56,861 bases of DNA from positions 1 to 56,861 of the forward strand of contig DGTM01000040.1 in the NCBI GenBank assembly GCA_002394305.1, given 5' to 3'. A program made the translations under genes and the position numbers. Each line of letters opens with the position of its first letter. The stretch's first letter is position 1. Positions 13,998 to 23,838 of this stretch are shown here, in pieces. Source of the DNA: Prevotellaceae bacterium UBA4336. Its GTDB lineage: Bacteria > Bacteroidota > Bacteroidia > Bacteroidales > Bacteroidaceae. Under the pieces are notes generated by a model. The model was not told the origin of the DNA. It searched no databases and saw only the letters and a list, made by a program, of their open reading frames with translations.

Positions 13998-14501
13998 TCA
14001 ATGTTCAATGATAATGAACTGTTCAAGGTGTTCGTCGACGTAGTGTGCGATGGTGTCGGTCACCTCCTCTTCCATCTCGACGAAGGCGTCGTCCAGGTCG
14101 TCGAACTGCGGGTACTGCTCAAAGAGCGCCATGAAGTCCTCGTCGCTGCATTCGCTGCAGAGCTCGTCGCCGTACTTCTCGAAGAGCTTGCGGCCTTTGT
14201 AGACAAGTTTGCTGAACTCGTGAGCGCCCCACAGACGCATGGCTTTTGCGAAGGGATTGAGGAAGATGAAGGGCCCATATCCGTTGTGTATGAGCTGGAT
14301 GAAGCCGCCGTCCATCACTTCGCTCCGTAGGATGAAGTAGGCCAGCAGGGTTGTCTGTTCGCCATTGAGAAGCTGCAACGTCTCAGCATTCACCTCGCCT
14401 CCGACGGCTGCAAGTATGCTGTCGTGTATGAGAGTGAGGAAGGCATCTGTGCCGCTGGCAGCAGCCTCCTGCAGCTTTGATTCTTGTATTTTTACGTCCA
14501 T
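13998..14501 (-). CDS. DUF4375 (DMP19-like) protein
   Basis: 167 residues, acidic, cytoplasmic. The core GGEVNAETLQLLNGEQTTLL, followed by LRSEVMDGGFIQLIHNGYG and RLWGAHEFSKLV, matches the DUF4375/DMP19 family, whose molecular role is not settled. The C-terminus is rich in Asp/Glu. It is the first gene of the unit DUF4375 - smpB - metH, with a promoter at 14522-14529. No functional claim is made beyond family membership. Confidence 0.8.
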   Translation of the reverse strand: MDVKIQESKLQEAAASGTDAFLTLIHDSILAAVGGEVNAETLQLLNGEQTTLLAYFILRSEVMDGGFIQLIHNGYGPFIFLNPFAKAMRLWGAHEFSKLVYKGRKLFEKYGDELCSECSDEDFMALFEQYPQFDDLDDAFVEMEEEVTDTIAHYVDEHLEQFIIIEH

Positions 14502-14521
14502 CTTAACGTTGTTTTTGCCTG

Positions 14522-14529
14522 CAAAGGTA
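14522..14529 (-). promoter_or_regulatory. -7 box of the DUF4375-smpB-metH promoter
   Basis: Minus-strand TACCTTTG, a clean TAnnTTTG, 20 bases before the DUF4375 ATG. The -33 box is not clear. It is back to back with the riboswitch promoter 40 bases away. Confidence 0.6.
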
Positions 14530-14569
14530 CGACAAATAATTCAGAAAACGAATATTTCTTGTCGTTTCC

Positions 14570-14600
14570 TTTGAAAGAATAGAATAAATCACTAACTTTG
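14570..14600 (+). promoter_or_regulatory. Promoter of the cobalamin-riboswitch operon
   Basis: TTTG (14570-14573), a 19-base spacer and TAACTTTG (14593-14600) form an ideal Bacteroidetes promoter. The riboswitch P1 stem starts four bases later, so transcription would begin right at the aptamer. Confidence 0.8.
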
Positions 14601-14603
14601 CAG

Positions 14604-14829
14604 CGCATTTCGGGTGATGCCTATGGTCTGCAACCATTGGCAGAGAGGGAATCCGGCGAGAATCCGGAACAGTACCCGCTACTGTAGATGCCTGTTATTG
14701 AACGTGCCAAGAAAGCCACTGTCGCGAAGCTAAACCGATGGGAAGGTGCATGTTCATGGGCAAAGTCAGGAAACCTGCCCGAATGCGTAACAAAAGTAAA
14801 ACTGGTTCTGCTACGGGAATATAGCGAAC
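14604..14829 (+). ncRNA. Cobalamin riboswitch with kissing-loop expression platform
   Basis: P1 pairs CGCATTTCGGG (14604-14614) with CCCGAATGCG (14778-14787). Conserved blocks are present in order: GGGAATCCGGCGAGAATCCGG from 14647, a P5 hairpin whose loop holds CCCG (14675-14678), GCCACTG, and the B12 box AGTCAGGAAACCTGCC (14764-14779). A downstream hairpin (14805-14829) has a CGGG loop (14814-14817), complementary to the CCCG of the P5 loop, which is the classical L5-L13 kissing contact. That hairpin ends 25 bases before the first receptor ATG, so control of translation start is likely. B12 should switch off the receptor/chelatase operon. Confidence 0.95.
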
Positions 14830-14854
14830 ATAACTCTTAATAAATATATCAGAT

Positions 14855-16933
14855 ATGCATCAATCAAATCGGGTGCTGCTTGCCCTATTGTCTGCTTTGC
14901 CATGCTCTTCAGCATTTGCTCAGACGGCAATATCCGACAGCACTATGCGCAACACAGAGTTGACACAAGTCGTGGTAACGGGTACCGGCACCCACAACAA
15001 GGCTCAGAATGCCGTCGTTCCAGTACAAGTGATAACATCAGAGGAACTTCAGCGAATGCACGTCACCAACCTTGAGGATGCCTTGACACGGCTCACTTCA
15101 AGCGTTACTTTCATGACCAACGGCATGGGAACCACGATGATGATGAACGGCTTGAACGAAGACTACATCCTCATCCTCGAGAACGGTAAGCGTCTGACAG
15201 GCGACGACCGCTATACGCGCATCAACATGGCTAACGTGAAGCGAATCGAAGTGCTCTCGGGTGCCAGCTCTGCTCTCTATGGCAGCGAAGCGATAGGCGG
15301 CGTCATCAACATCATCACGACAGCTCCATCTATGACGGCTCCCTCGGCAGAGAAGCATCAGGAAGCCAATGTGGACGTCACCAACAACACATCCTATACC
15401 AGCAAAGGCAGGTTCGCAGAAGCCATCGCCGTGAATTTCGAAAAAGGACGCCTCAGCAGCAGTTCCTCCTTCCAGCACAGACAAGCCAACAACTGGCAGG
15501 TGAACGACATGGAGGAAGTGATGGGCAAGCTGATGCCAACGGGCAGGGTGATGAGCCAAGGCTTCCACAGCAACCAACTGAACCAACGTCTCACTTGGGA
15601 CATGGGCAAGGGCGTGACCTTCTACCTCAAGGGTAGCTACTACGACTACAATACCGACCGCCCGCAGATGGCCCGCTACTACAAAGGCTCCACGAAGAAA
15701 GGCGAAACGGTCTATACCGAAAAGGACGCTTACAGCTACGACCTGCACCACAGCGACTACATGTACGGCGCAGGAGCCACATGGAAGATGAGCAGCAAGA
15801 CATACCTCGAGGCAGACTTCTATAGCGACAACCTGATGAGCGAACGCGACTCGTTCGATACCTTCCGACCCGGTGGCACACAACTTACCAAGAAGACACA
15901 TTATTATAATGGTACGCTGAAGGGCATCTTCCGCCTCGGCAGCTGGAACAAGCTTTCGGCAGGAGCCGAATACGTCCACGAGACGTACAAGAGCTACAAC
16001 TTCTCTTTCCGCTCGATGTACACGCTCTCCCTCTTTGCCCAAGACGAGATGCGATTCCTGAAGAACCTGCAGGGAGTCGTGGGCGTCCGCTACGTCTACA
16101 ACCGGCACTTCGGCAGCTATGCCACACCAAGCGTAGCCCTGATGTACAGTCCCGGCAAGTTCCGTCTGCGTGCAGGATACAGCACGGGCTACCGCACGCC
16201 CACCTTGCTGCAGATGCACTACGAGAACGACGAGACAAAGAACATCACCATCGGCAACCAGGACCTGAAGCCCGAGAAGAGCAACTACTACAACGTCAGC
16301 GCCGAATACAACAACAGCTGGCTGAACCTGAAGCTGGGCGGCTTCATCAACGACGTGCGCGACATGATATCCTATCGCGTGCTTACCGATGCCGAGATTG
16401 CCCAGAGCGGCCTGGACACAAAATACCCTACTGCAACGAAGTACCAGCAGCGGGACAACATAGACAAAGCAAAGGTTAAGGGACTCCACCTGAGTGCCAC
16501 ATTCTATCTGCCACAAAACATACGCTTGGGTGGAGCCTATACCTTTACAGACACCGAGGCCGAGACCATAGAGCTCAATGCCAAGACACAGCTTTACGAG
16601 ACGACCACCGAACCCACCGACCGAAGCGTGAAGCATGCAGGACGCGTGTTTGCCAGCTGGGAACATACATGGGGAAACTATCGCCTGGGCATCGACCTGA
16701 ACGGCCACATCCAGGGCAAAAGGTGGAGCACAAGCTACGGATGGGCACCAAGCTTTGAGCAATTCGACCTCCACACCACGCATACCTTCTACCTGAAGAA
16801 GGTGGAGCTGATTCTCGGTCTTGGCATAGAGAACATCTTCAACAAGCGCGACACACGCCCCTGGAACAGCAACTTCTCTACGCTGCATCCCGGCAGATGC
16901 GTCTTTGCCTCGTTCAAGGTTCACATCATTTGA
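14855..16933 (+). CDS. btuB: TonB-dependent receptor, BtuB-like (first)
   Basis: 692 residues, outer-membrane beta-barrel. A signal peptide ends near residue 23 (AFAQ). The plug domain contains ELTQVVVTGTGTHNK, YILILENGKRLTG and RIEVLSGASSALYGSEAIGGVINIIT. The barrel ends in an alternating strand FKVHII, suited to outer-membrane assembly. It is the first gene after the cobalamin riboswitch, so a corrinoid is the expected ligand; BtuB is assigned on that context and on plug similarity. The next gene is a related receptor that starts 3 bases after this stop. Confidence 0.88.
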   Translation: MHQSNRVLLALLSALPCSSAFAQTAISDSTMRNTELTQVVVTGTGTHNKAQNAVVPVQVITSEELQRMHVTNLEDALTRLTSSVTFMTNGMGTTMMMNGLNEDYILILENGKRLTGDDRYTRINMANVKRIEVLSGASSALYGSEAIGGVINIITTAPSMTAPSAEKHQEANVDVTNNTSYTSKGRFAEAIAVNFEKGRLSSSSSFQHRQANNWQVNDMEEVMGKLMPTGRVMSQGFHSNQLNQRLTWDMGKGVTFYLKGSYYDYNTDRPQMARYYKGSTKKGETVYTEKDAYSYDLHHSDYMYGAGATWKMSSKTYLEADFYSDNLMSERDSFDTFRPGGTQLTKKTHYYNGTLKGIFRLGSWNKLSAGAEYVHETYKSYNFSFRSMYTLSLFAQDEMRFLKNLQGVVGVRYVYNRHFGSYATPSVALMYSPGKFRLRAGYSTGYRTPTLLQMHYENDETKNITIGNQDLKPEKSNYYNVSAEYNNSWLNLKLGGFINDVRDMISYRVLTDAEIAQSGLDTKYPTATKYQQRDNIDKAKVKGLHLSATFYLPQNIRLGGAYTFTDTEAETIELNAKTQLYETTTEPTDRSVKHAGRVFASWEHTWGNYRLGIDLNGHIQGKRWSTSYGWAPSFEQFDLHTTHTFYLKKVELILGLGIENIFNKRDTRPWNSNFSTLHPGRCVFASFKVHII

Positions 16934-16935
16934 GC

Positions 16936-19146
16936 ATGACACGCCATACATTATTATATATATTATCCTGCTTCCCGCTCCTCATCTTCGGACAGACCGA
17001 CGGCGACCGCACATCGAAAGTGCGCCTCGGTGATAAGACATCCGAGAAGGAGACAGCGATGAAGGAAGTCGTTGTCACCGCCACCGGAACCCAGCACTCT
17101 TTGCGGGACGTGCCCGTGCAGACGGAAGTGATAAGCCGCAAGATGCTGGACAGCTTTGGCGGCAAGAGCATCGAGGAGATACTGGGTTCGCTGACGGCAT
17201 CGTTTGCCTTCAACGAAGGCGACATGGGCAGTCAGATGCAGCTTGGCGGTTTGGGTAACTCCTACATCCTGGTCTTGGTGGACGGTAAACGTCTGCATGG
17301 TGATGTGGGTGGTGAGAACGACCTCGGACTGATTGACCCGCACAACATCGAGCGCATCGAGATTGTCAAGGGTGCACAAAGTGCCCTTTATGGCAGCGAT
17401 GCGATGGCTGGCGTCATCAACATCATCACGAAGAAGCATGTTGAGGCAGGCGTCTATGCCGACAATACCACGCGATATGGCATGCACAACGACCTGCGGC
17501 AACACAATACCCTTGCCTTCAACATCGGCAAGTTCGGCAGCCAGACAAACTTCCAGATGCAACGCAACGATGGCTGGCAGAACACGGCAGAGGAGTTTGC
17601 CGAAGGCATGGTGCTGACCGACAGCAAGAACAAGACGGTGAACAAGTTCCGCAACTGGCAGATAGCCGAGCGCCTGACTTACCGTCCGTTGCCCGACCTC
17701 GAGTTTTATGCCGACGGCTCGTACTACAGGAAGAACATCTGTCGTCCACAAAACGGCCTTCACCCCAGTTGCGACGTCTATACCTATGACCTCCGCTATA
17801 ACAACGCCTCGGCTTCCCTGGGAGGCAAATGGAACTTCGGCGATGCAAAGAGGAACAACCTTTCGCTCGATGTTGACTGGAACAAACATGCTTACTACTA
17901 CGACTATACTGCCCGCACATACGAGTACATGTTGCTGAAAGGAGAGGAGTACGGCGACCTCGATGGCGAGTGGTATTCCGTGCCATACCTGCCCGGACAA
18001 AGCAAGTTGCAGAGCGACCAGCAACGCCTCATGACGCAGTTGAAGGGCATCTTCTATCTGCCATACGAGAATACCTTGCACGCTGGAGCTGAATACCGAT
18101 ACGATTATCTTAATGCTCCTGAACGTACTGAGAACGGAACCGCCAGCGACTGGACAACGGCCCTCTATGTGCAAGACGAGTTCGACTGGCTGAAGTGGTT
18201 CAACCTCACAGCCGGGCTGCGATTGGTGGGCAATCAGAACTTTGGTGTCAGGCTAACGCCCAAGGTAAGTGCCATGTTCTCTGCCGGCGACTTTCGCTTC
18301 AGGCTTGGATGGAGTCAAGGCTTCAAGACACCGACAGTCAAGGAGTTGCATTACCGCTACCTGCATGTAATGGGCAGCAGCACGTTCTTCAACATAGGTA
18401 ACACGAACCTTAATCCGCAAACGAGCAACTACTACTCGACGAGCGTGGAGTACCGCGGACAGAAGTTCACGGCTTCCGTCAGCGGTTACATGAACAAGCT
18501 GGACAACATGATAGCTCTGGTGAATGTTCCTGTAGGAGAGATTCCTGCCGGCATTACCACAGCTTATCTCGGCGACGGAAGCGGCAACGTACAGGCTCGC
18601 ATGTATAAGAACATGGACGACGCTCGCACTTATGGCGTGGACGTATCGCTCTCATATCAGGTCTTCAGGGACTTGACGCTCACATCTGCCTACAGTTGGC
18701 TGAACACGGAAGCTAATCTGTATGATGCAGGCAAGGACCGTATGACCTCCGTCACCATTGACGGGACGGCGCACCACAAGTGGAGTGCCTCGGCCATGTA
18801 CAGCCATTCGTTCAGTCCCCTATACAAGCTCGGCGTCAACCTCACGACCCGTGGCAGCAGTACGCGTTTCTACCAGAACAACAGGAACGGCAAGCCCTTC
18901 CAGATATGGCGCATCAACACAACGCACGACTTCGGCAAGTCTGGCAAGATGCTGGCCTACAGATTGGAAGTGGGCGTAGATAATATCTTCAATTATGTCG
19001 ACCGTACGATGCATCCCTACCACCTGGGCAACAACACACCTGGTACCACGGTGTATGGCACCTTCGGCATAAAGTTTAATTACGGAAAGAGAGTTAAAAA
19101 CAACATATTATCAACTAAACAAAATTTCAACAATGAAGAAGATTAG
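16936..19146 (+). CDS. TonB-dependent receptor, BtuB-like (second)
   Basis: 736 residues from the ATG at 16936 (MTRHTLLYILSCF); an in-frame ATG 13 codons earlier overlaps the previous gene and does not begin a signal peptide. Signal peptide to about residue 20 (LLIFGQ). The plug has KEVVVTATGTQHSLRDVPV and IERIEIVKGAQSALYGSDA, closely similar to the first receptor, so the two look like tandem paralogues. The stop overlaps the start of the CbiK-like lipoprotein gene by 14 bases, pointing to coupled translation. Ligand is inferred to be a corrinoid or other tetrapyrrole. Confidence 0.85.
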   Translation: MTRHTLLYILSCFPLLIFGQTDGDRTSKVRLGDKTSEKETAMKEVVVTATGTQHSLRDVPVQTEVISRKMLDSFGGKSIEEILGSLTASFAFNEGDMGSQMQLGGLGNSYILVLVDGKRLHGDVGGENDLGLIDPHNIERIEIVKGAQSALYGSDAMAGVINIITKKHVEAGVYADNTTRYGMHNDLRQHNTLAFNIGKFGSQTNFQMQRNDGWQNTAEEFAEGMVLTDSKNKTVNKFRNWQIAERLTYRPLPDLEFYADGSYYRKNICRPQNGLHPSCDVYTYDLRYNNASASLGGKWNFGDAKRNNLSLDVDWNKHAYYYDYTARTYEYMLLKGEEYGDLDGEWYSVPYLPGQSKLQSDQQRLMTQLKGIFYLPYENTLHAGAEYRYDYLNAPERTENGTASDWTTALYVQDEFDWLKWFNLTAGLRLVGNQNFGVRLTPKVSAMFSAGDFRFRLGWSQGFKTPTVKELHYRYLHVMGSSTFFNIGNTNLNPQTSNYYSTSVEYRGQKFTASVSGYMNKLDNMIALVNVPVGEIPAGITTAYLGDGSGNVQARMYKNMDDARTYGVDVSLSYQVFRDLTLTSAYSWLNTEANLYDAGKDRMTSVTIDGTAHHKWSASAMYSHSFSPLYKLGVNLTTRGSSTRFYQNNRNGKPFQIWRINTTHDFGKSGKMLAYRLEVGVDNIFNYVDRTMHPYHLGNNTPGTTVYGTFGIKFNYGKRVKNNILSTKQNFNNEED

Positions 19147-20278
19147 TTCTTTTATCCTTGCTGCCATGACTCTGGCAGCTCCGCTTTTCACAGCCTGCAG
19201 CAGCAGCGATGACGACAACAACAAGACTCCCGAGAGCCAGACGGTCAACAACATCGTGTCGGAGTACTCGGTCAACGACCAGATGGTTGCCAACCAAAAG
19301 AAGCAGTCGGGCAAGGACGTTGCAGTTCTGCTCGTAGCCTTCGGTTCCACTTGGAACAACGCCTTCAATGCTTTCGATGCCACAAAGAAGGCCTACGAGG
19401 AGGCTTTCCCCGAGGCTGACGTCTATGTGAGCTTCTCAAGCGACATTTGCATCAACCGTGCAAGCGTTGGTGAGAACAAAGACGATGCAGGCAATTTCGT
19501 GAAGCGTGACTACTACGAGCCCCGCTACCTCCTCCATGCCATCGGTGATGCCAAGTACAGCAAGATTTATGTGCAGTCCCTGCAGGTCATCCCTGGCGAA
19601 GAGTTTGCTGCAGTTGTAGCAAGCGTGAAGAAGTTCATGAACAACGGCTACATTGCAGGTTCCCATCTTGATGATAAATATCTGGCAAAGTTACAGGAGG
19701 ATAAGGCAGTCTTCCTGGGTATGCCTCTGCTGAACGACCCCGATGTGGATGTTCCCGAAGTAGCCAAGCAACTGAACGCTATCTATGCACCTCGAGCAGA
19801 GCAGGGCGTGGTCGCTTTCATGGGTCATGGCAACCCCGACACCTACGACACGTTCAAGGCTAATGTGCGTTACACTCAGCTTGAAGAAGCTTTGCAGGCT
19901 CTCAATCCCAACTATTTCGTAGGTACCGTCGATATGCCCGACAACTACAAGCAGGATGTTCTGGCTCGTATGCAGGAGAAGAGCGTTAACTCAGGCAAAG
20001 TGTATCTGCAGGCCCTCATGTCTATTGCAGGTGACCACGCTCACAACGACATGGCTGGCGAAGGCGAAGAGTATTGGGACGAGAGCGACCCGGAATCAGA
20101 GGAGAACAGCTGGTTCGAGTTCTTCGGTCACAAGGGCTATGAGCCTATCGTAGTCAAGGCAGGCAATCATCCTCAGGGTCTGCTTGAGTTCCCAGGTGTC
20201 CTGAATGTTTGGATTCAGCACACCAAGAATGCCGAGTTCCTCGAGGACGCTTACCACAGCATGTATCCGGAGGAATAA
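19133..20278 (+). CDS. cbiK: CbiK-type chelatase lipoprotein
   Basis: 381 residues. MKKISSFILAAMTLAAPLFTAC is a lipoprotein signal with lipobox, followed by an Asp/Asn-rich tether, so the protein is anchored outside the cytoplasm. From residue 62 it matches the CbiK (sirohydrochlorin cobaltochelatase) fold: VAVLLVAFGSTWNNAF, YVQSLQVIPGEEF, GHGNPDTYD (His232) and GDHAHNDMAG (His302). The catalytic Glu position found in CbiK reads VGTVDMPD, with Asp267. An extra acidic segment (residues 308-325) follows. Classical CbiK is cytoplasmic, though exported forms are known in Desulfovibrio. It may insert, remove or just bind metal tetrapyrroles delivered by the receptors. Confidence 0.82.
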   Translation: MKKISSFILAAMTLAAPLFTACSSSDDDNNKTPESQTVNNIVSEYSVNDQMVANQKKQSGKDVAVLLVAFGSTWNNAFNAFDATKKAYEEAFPEADVYVSFSSDICINRASVGENKDDAGNFVKRDYYEPRYLLHAIGDAKYSKIYVQSLQVIPGEEFAAVVASVKKFMNNGYIAGSHLDDKYLAKLQEDKAVFLGMPLLNDPDVDVPEVAKQLNAIYAPRAEQGVVAFMGHGNPDTYDTFKANVRYTQLEEALQALNPNYFVGTVDMPDNYKQDVLARMQEKSVNSGKVYLQALMSIAGDHAHNDMAGEGEEYWDESDPESEENSWFEFFGHKGYEPIVVKAGNHPQGLLEFPGVLNVWIQHTKNAEFLEDAYHSMYPEE

Positions 20279-20333
20279 TATGCCTAAGATTCGTTTCAAC
20301 TGTCTTCGCGATGGCGATGCCCATTAAGCTGAT

Positions 20334-22478
20334 ATGAGAAGACTACTCATGTTGCTTCTTTCCGCAACGGTGCTGACGGATGCATACTGTCAAGGAGTCA
20401 ACGGACGGGACACCCTGTCCGTTGACTCCGTAGTGCTTCGTGGTGTCACCGTCACGGGAAAGTCGAAGGTTCAACGGCTGCGCGAAGGTGCGCTGGCGGT
20501 GAATGCTATCGACGTACGCTCGATGGTCAGCTCCATCAGTTCCCTGAGCACATTGGTGGACCGCACGGCAGGTGTGAAAATTCGCGAAGAAGGCGGTGTG
20601 GGCTCTGACTTCGACCTGAGCATCAACGGCATGTCGGGCAATTCCGTCCGCTACTTCATTGACGGCGTGCCGCTGGACACAAAAGGCTCGGGCGTGACGC
20701 TGGCAAATCTGCCCGTCAACCTCATCGACCATGTAGAGATCTACAAGGGCGTTGTGCCTACGTGGCTCAGCAGCGATGCACTGGGAGGTGCCGTGAACAT
20801 CGTCACCAACCGCAAGAAGGTGAACTATCTCGATGCAAGCTACGGCATCGGCTCCTTCCATACCCATCGGGGCGACCTCAGCGGACAGTATGTACTGAAG
20901 AACGGACTTACCATCCGCCCTACCGTCGGCATCAACTATTCGAAGAACGACTACATGATGCGTGGCGTCGAAGTTTGGGACGAGGAGAGCCGGAAGTATG
21001 TCGAGACAGACCGTCGACGCTTCCACGACGACTACTTCTCCGCCCTCGCACAGATGGAAGTTGGCGTCACCGACAAGCGCTGGGCAGACGAATTCTTCGT
21101 GAGCGCATCTTACAACAAAGTGGAAAAAGAAATCCAGACAGCCCAGATTCAGACCAAGGTCGTAGGCGAGGCTGAAAGAAAATCTGATGCTTGGAGCATC
21201 TCTGCCAACTATCAGAAACACGGTTTCCTGCTGGATGCTCTGAGCGCACGCCTGTCTGTCTCCCATACATGGGACCATGCCGTTACCGCCGATACAGCCT
21301 TTCGCAAGTATAATTGGAACGGAGAATTCATCAGGAGTTCACGCAACGAGATTAACGGCCGTGGCCGGACGCTGCGACATTACAAGCGACCGCTCACTAT
21401 TGTCAGGGCAGACTTCAACTATACCTTAGGCGCGAGACATTTGCTGAACTTGAACTATGCCCTCAACCGTACGGGCAACAACCGGTGGGACGAAGTGGAC
21501 AATACCTTCGAGCCTGCCAACGACGTGTTGGCAAAGCACATCATCGGACTGGCATATAACCAGTTGTTGTTCGGCGAAAGGATAAGCAACACCTTTTTCA
21601 TCAAGGATTACATCAATCACCTGAGCATAGAGCAGACAGACATCCCTACGGTGACAGGTTCCAGGGAGGTTATGGGGTCCAATACGAGCAACAACCTCGG
21701 AGGCGGTGTGGCAGTACGATATCAGCCGATAGAGCCCTTTGCCGTCAAAGCCAGCTATGAGCACAGCGTACGACTGCCTTTGGCTCGCGAATTGCTGGGA
21801 AACGGAACCACTGTCTATGCTAATGTGACACTCAAACCAGAGAAAAGTGACAACATCAACCTTGGTTTTTTTGGCACACTAAAGGACAAAGACCATACGT
21901 TCTCGTATGAAGTGAACGGATTCCTGCGCTATGTTGACAACTATATCCAGCCCCAGGTGTCGGAAAAGGAAGGTATGATGCAATATGTGAATGTACCTGC
22001 TGTACACATCAAGGGCATAGAGGGCGAATTACGCTACGATTGGCAAAAGCGGCTACAGGTTATCGGTAACATTACCTGGCAGGATGCCCGCGACCGTCAG
22101 AAGTTAAAGACAGACGGCAAGCCTTCCGTCACCTTTAACAACCATGTACCCAATCGCCCCTGGTTTTATGCTTCAGCCGAAGCACGCTACCAGTTCCGTC
22201 ATTTGCTGTCAAAACACGACCGCCTTCAATTAGGTATCGACTACCAGTGGGTACACTGGTTTTTCCTTTCTTGGGAGGGCTATGGCACTTTGGACACCAA
22301 GGCGCGCATCCCAGAAAAGAACATTTTGGGCGCCAACATCACCTATTCATGGCATCGGGAGCGATACAACATCTCGCTCGACTGCCAGAACCTGTTCGAC
22401 CAGACCGTCTACGACAACTATAAGCTGCAGAAACCTGGACGTTCGTGGTTCTTGAAATTCAGACTGCTGTTACAATAA
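20334..22478 (+). CDS. TonB-dependent receptor (third)
   Basis: 714 residues. Signal peptide to about residue 20 (DAYCQ). The plug region has RGVTVTGKSKVQRLREG, IREEGGVGSDFDLSING, VRYFIDGVPLDTKGSG and VEIYKGVVPTWLSSDALGGAVNIVT, which is closer to iron-siderophore/haem-type receptors than to the two BtuB-like ones. The C-terminal strand is WFLKFRLLLQ. It starts 55 bases after the CbiK lipoprotein gene on the same strand. Ligand unknown; a metal-tetrapyrrole is likely from the neighbours. Confidence 0.85.
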   Translation: MRRLLMLLLSATVLTDAYCQGVNGRDTLSVDSVVLRGVTVTGKSKVQRLREGALAVNAIDVRSMVSSISSLSTLVDRTAGVKIREEGGVGSDFDLSINGMSGNSVRYFIDGVPLDTKGSGVTLANLPVNLIDHVEIYKGVVPTWLSSDALGGAVNIVTNRKKVNYLDASYGIGSFHTHRGDLSGQYVLKNGLTIRPTVGINYSKNDYMMRGVEVWDEESRKYVETDRRRFHDDYFSALAQMEVGVTDKRWADEFFVSASYNKVEKEIQTAQIQTKVVGEAERKSDAWSISANYQKHGFLLDALSARLSVSHTWDHAVTADTAFRKYNWNGEFIRSSRNEINGRGRTLRHYKRPLTIVRADFNYTLGARHLLNLNYALNRTGNNRWDEVDNTFEPANDVLAKHIIGLAYNQLLFGERISNTFFIKDYINHLSIEQTDIPTVTGSREVMGSNTSNNLGGGVAVRYQPIEPFAVKASYEHSVRLPLARELLGNGTTVYANVTLKPEKSDNINLGFFGTLKDKDHTFSYEVNGFLRYVDNYIQPQVSEKEGMMQYVNVPAVHIKGIEGELRYDWQKRLQVIGNITWQDARDRQKLKTDGKPSVTFNNHVPNRPWFYASAEARYQFRHLLSKHDRLQLGIDYQWVHWFFLSWEGYGTLDTKARIPEKNILGANITYSWHRERYNISLDCQNLFDQTVYDNYKLQKPGRSWFLKFRLLLQ

Positions 22479-22526
22479 TTCAAAAATATAAATATAACGT
22501 AATAATAACAAACAAATTAAAAAACT

Positions 22527-23816
22527 ATGAAAAAACTAAAATTCTTTCATACCGCAATGGTGGCCTTGGCATTGACCGCTGCCTTTGCTTCGTGTTCAAA
22601 TGATGATAATGAAGATCAGGCACCTGTCCCCGAAGAGCAGATTCCTGTCGCTCCGGTGGTTCATTACGACTTGACGGTAACTGTTGACAAGCATGGTGGT
22701 ATGGGGCGTGACGTAACCACTATCATGCAGAGCCGCGAAAGGTTGGATGCCGGCGATGTGGTGAATTTCGAGAATATCGGTGCAGAGATCAATGCCGACT
22801 ATACGATGGAAGCCATTACCCGTGGCAAGTACTACTATCAGGTGCCCAACTCGGAAGACCGCTTCGTGAAACTACAGTTCAAGGATAACAAGATGCATGT
22901 AGTCCAGGCACAGCCGTTCAAGGAGAACACATACAACAAACGTCAGTACACCCATACATGGTTGAACGACAACACCCTGATTATCATGGCCGCCAATGGT
23001 AACAAGAATGCCATTGTATGGACCAAACTGAAGACGGACGACATGACCATCATCAGCGAGGGGACACTTGACTTGGCACTGGAAGGCGACTGGGATTCAT
23101 TTACCACCAGTGGCATCTTGGCCTATCGTCAGAACGACAACAAGTTGTTCTATTTTTACTATATGAAGAAGGGTACTGGACGTAAGGCTACCAAGGAGAC
23201 AAACTTCCGTGTGGCCGTCATCAATGCCGAGACGATGGCCGTGGAGCAGAAGAGCCAGTGCCCATTTGCTGCAGAAATGGCAGGTTCTGCCTATGGCGAG
23301 CTGCTTCAGCAGACCACCTTCTCCGACGAGCAGGGCAACCTCTATCTGGCTGCGTTCAGCGACACCGAAATTGGCGAGGAAGGCAAACTGCTCCGCATCA
23401 AGGCGGGTGAGTATAACATTGATGCCGACTTTAACGGATTCCCCAATAGCGACGGCAAACTGCTCACCACTCAGTATCTTGGCAACGGCAAAGTATTTTG
23501 CTATTCCCGTCATGATGACAAAGCGAATCTGGGCACAGATATTGACAGCTATGCCCACTACTATAGCGTTGTCGATATGAACGCCAACACCCGTACCCGT
23601 ATGAGCTTCGGTGGCACGGAGATTCCCTACAGCAGTGGCCGCTTCTCTCAGCGTTCTGCCTTCAACTCGAAAGAGAACAAAGTCTATTTTGGCGTTAACA
23701 TACAGACCTCCCAGCCGCAGATTTATGTTTACGACGTGGCAACGGGCAATGTGACCGAGGGCGTCAAGGTGGCAGAGGGCTACCACTTTGAGCAAATCCG
23801 TATAATGGAAGATTAA
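22527..23816 (+). CDS. DUF4374-like lipoprotein
   Basis: 429 residues. MKKLKFFHTAMVALALTAAFASC is a signal peptide with lipobox, followed by an acidic spacer. The rest consists of repeated short beta-rich segments (LVDG-free, for example HTWLNDNTLIIMAANG, YLAAFSDTEIGEEGK, YVYDVATGNVTEG), consistent with a propeller-like surface protein. The family call to DUF4374, often beside TonB receptors in Bacteroidales, is from memory and moderate. It could be a ligand-capture partner of the third receptor. It lies 48 bases downstream of that receptor. Confidence 0.6.
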   Translation: MKKLKFFHTAMVALALTAAFASCSNDDNEDQAPVPEEQIPVAPVVHYDLTVTVDKHGGMGRDVTTIMQSRERLDAGDVVNFENIGAEINADYTMEAITRGKYYYQVPNSEDRFVKLQFKDNKMHVVQAQPFKENTYNKRQYTHTWLNDNTLIIMAANGNKNAIVWTKLKTDDMTIISEGTLDLALEGDWDSFTTSGILAYRQNDNKLFYFYYMKKGTGRKATKETNFRVAVINAETMAVEQKSQCPFAAEMAGSAYGELLQQTTFSDEQGNLYLAAFSDTEIGEEGKLLRIKAGEYNIDADFNGFPNSDGKLLTTQYLGNGKVFCYSRHDDKANLGTDIDSYAHYYSVVDMNANTRTRMSFGGTEIPYSSGRFSQRSAFNSKENKVYFGVNIQTSQPQIYVYDVATGNVTEGVKVAEGYHFEQIRIMED

Positions 23817-23838
23817 ACGGGTAAACCATAGGCGTGTG

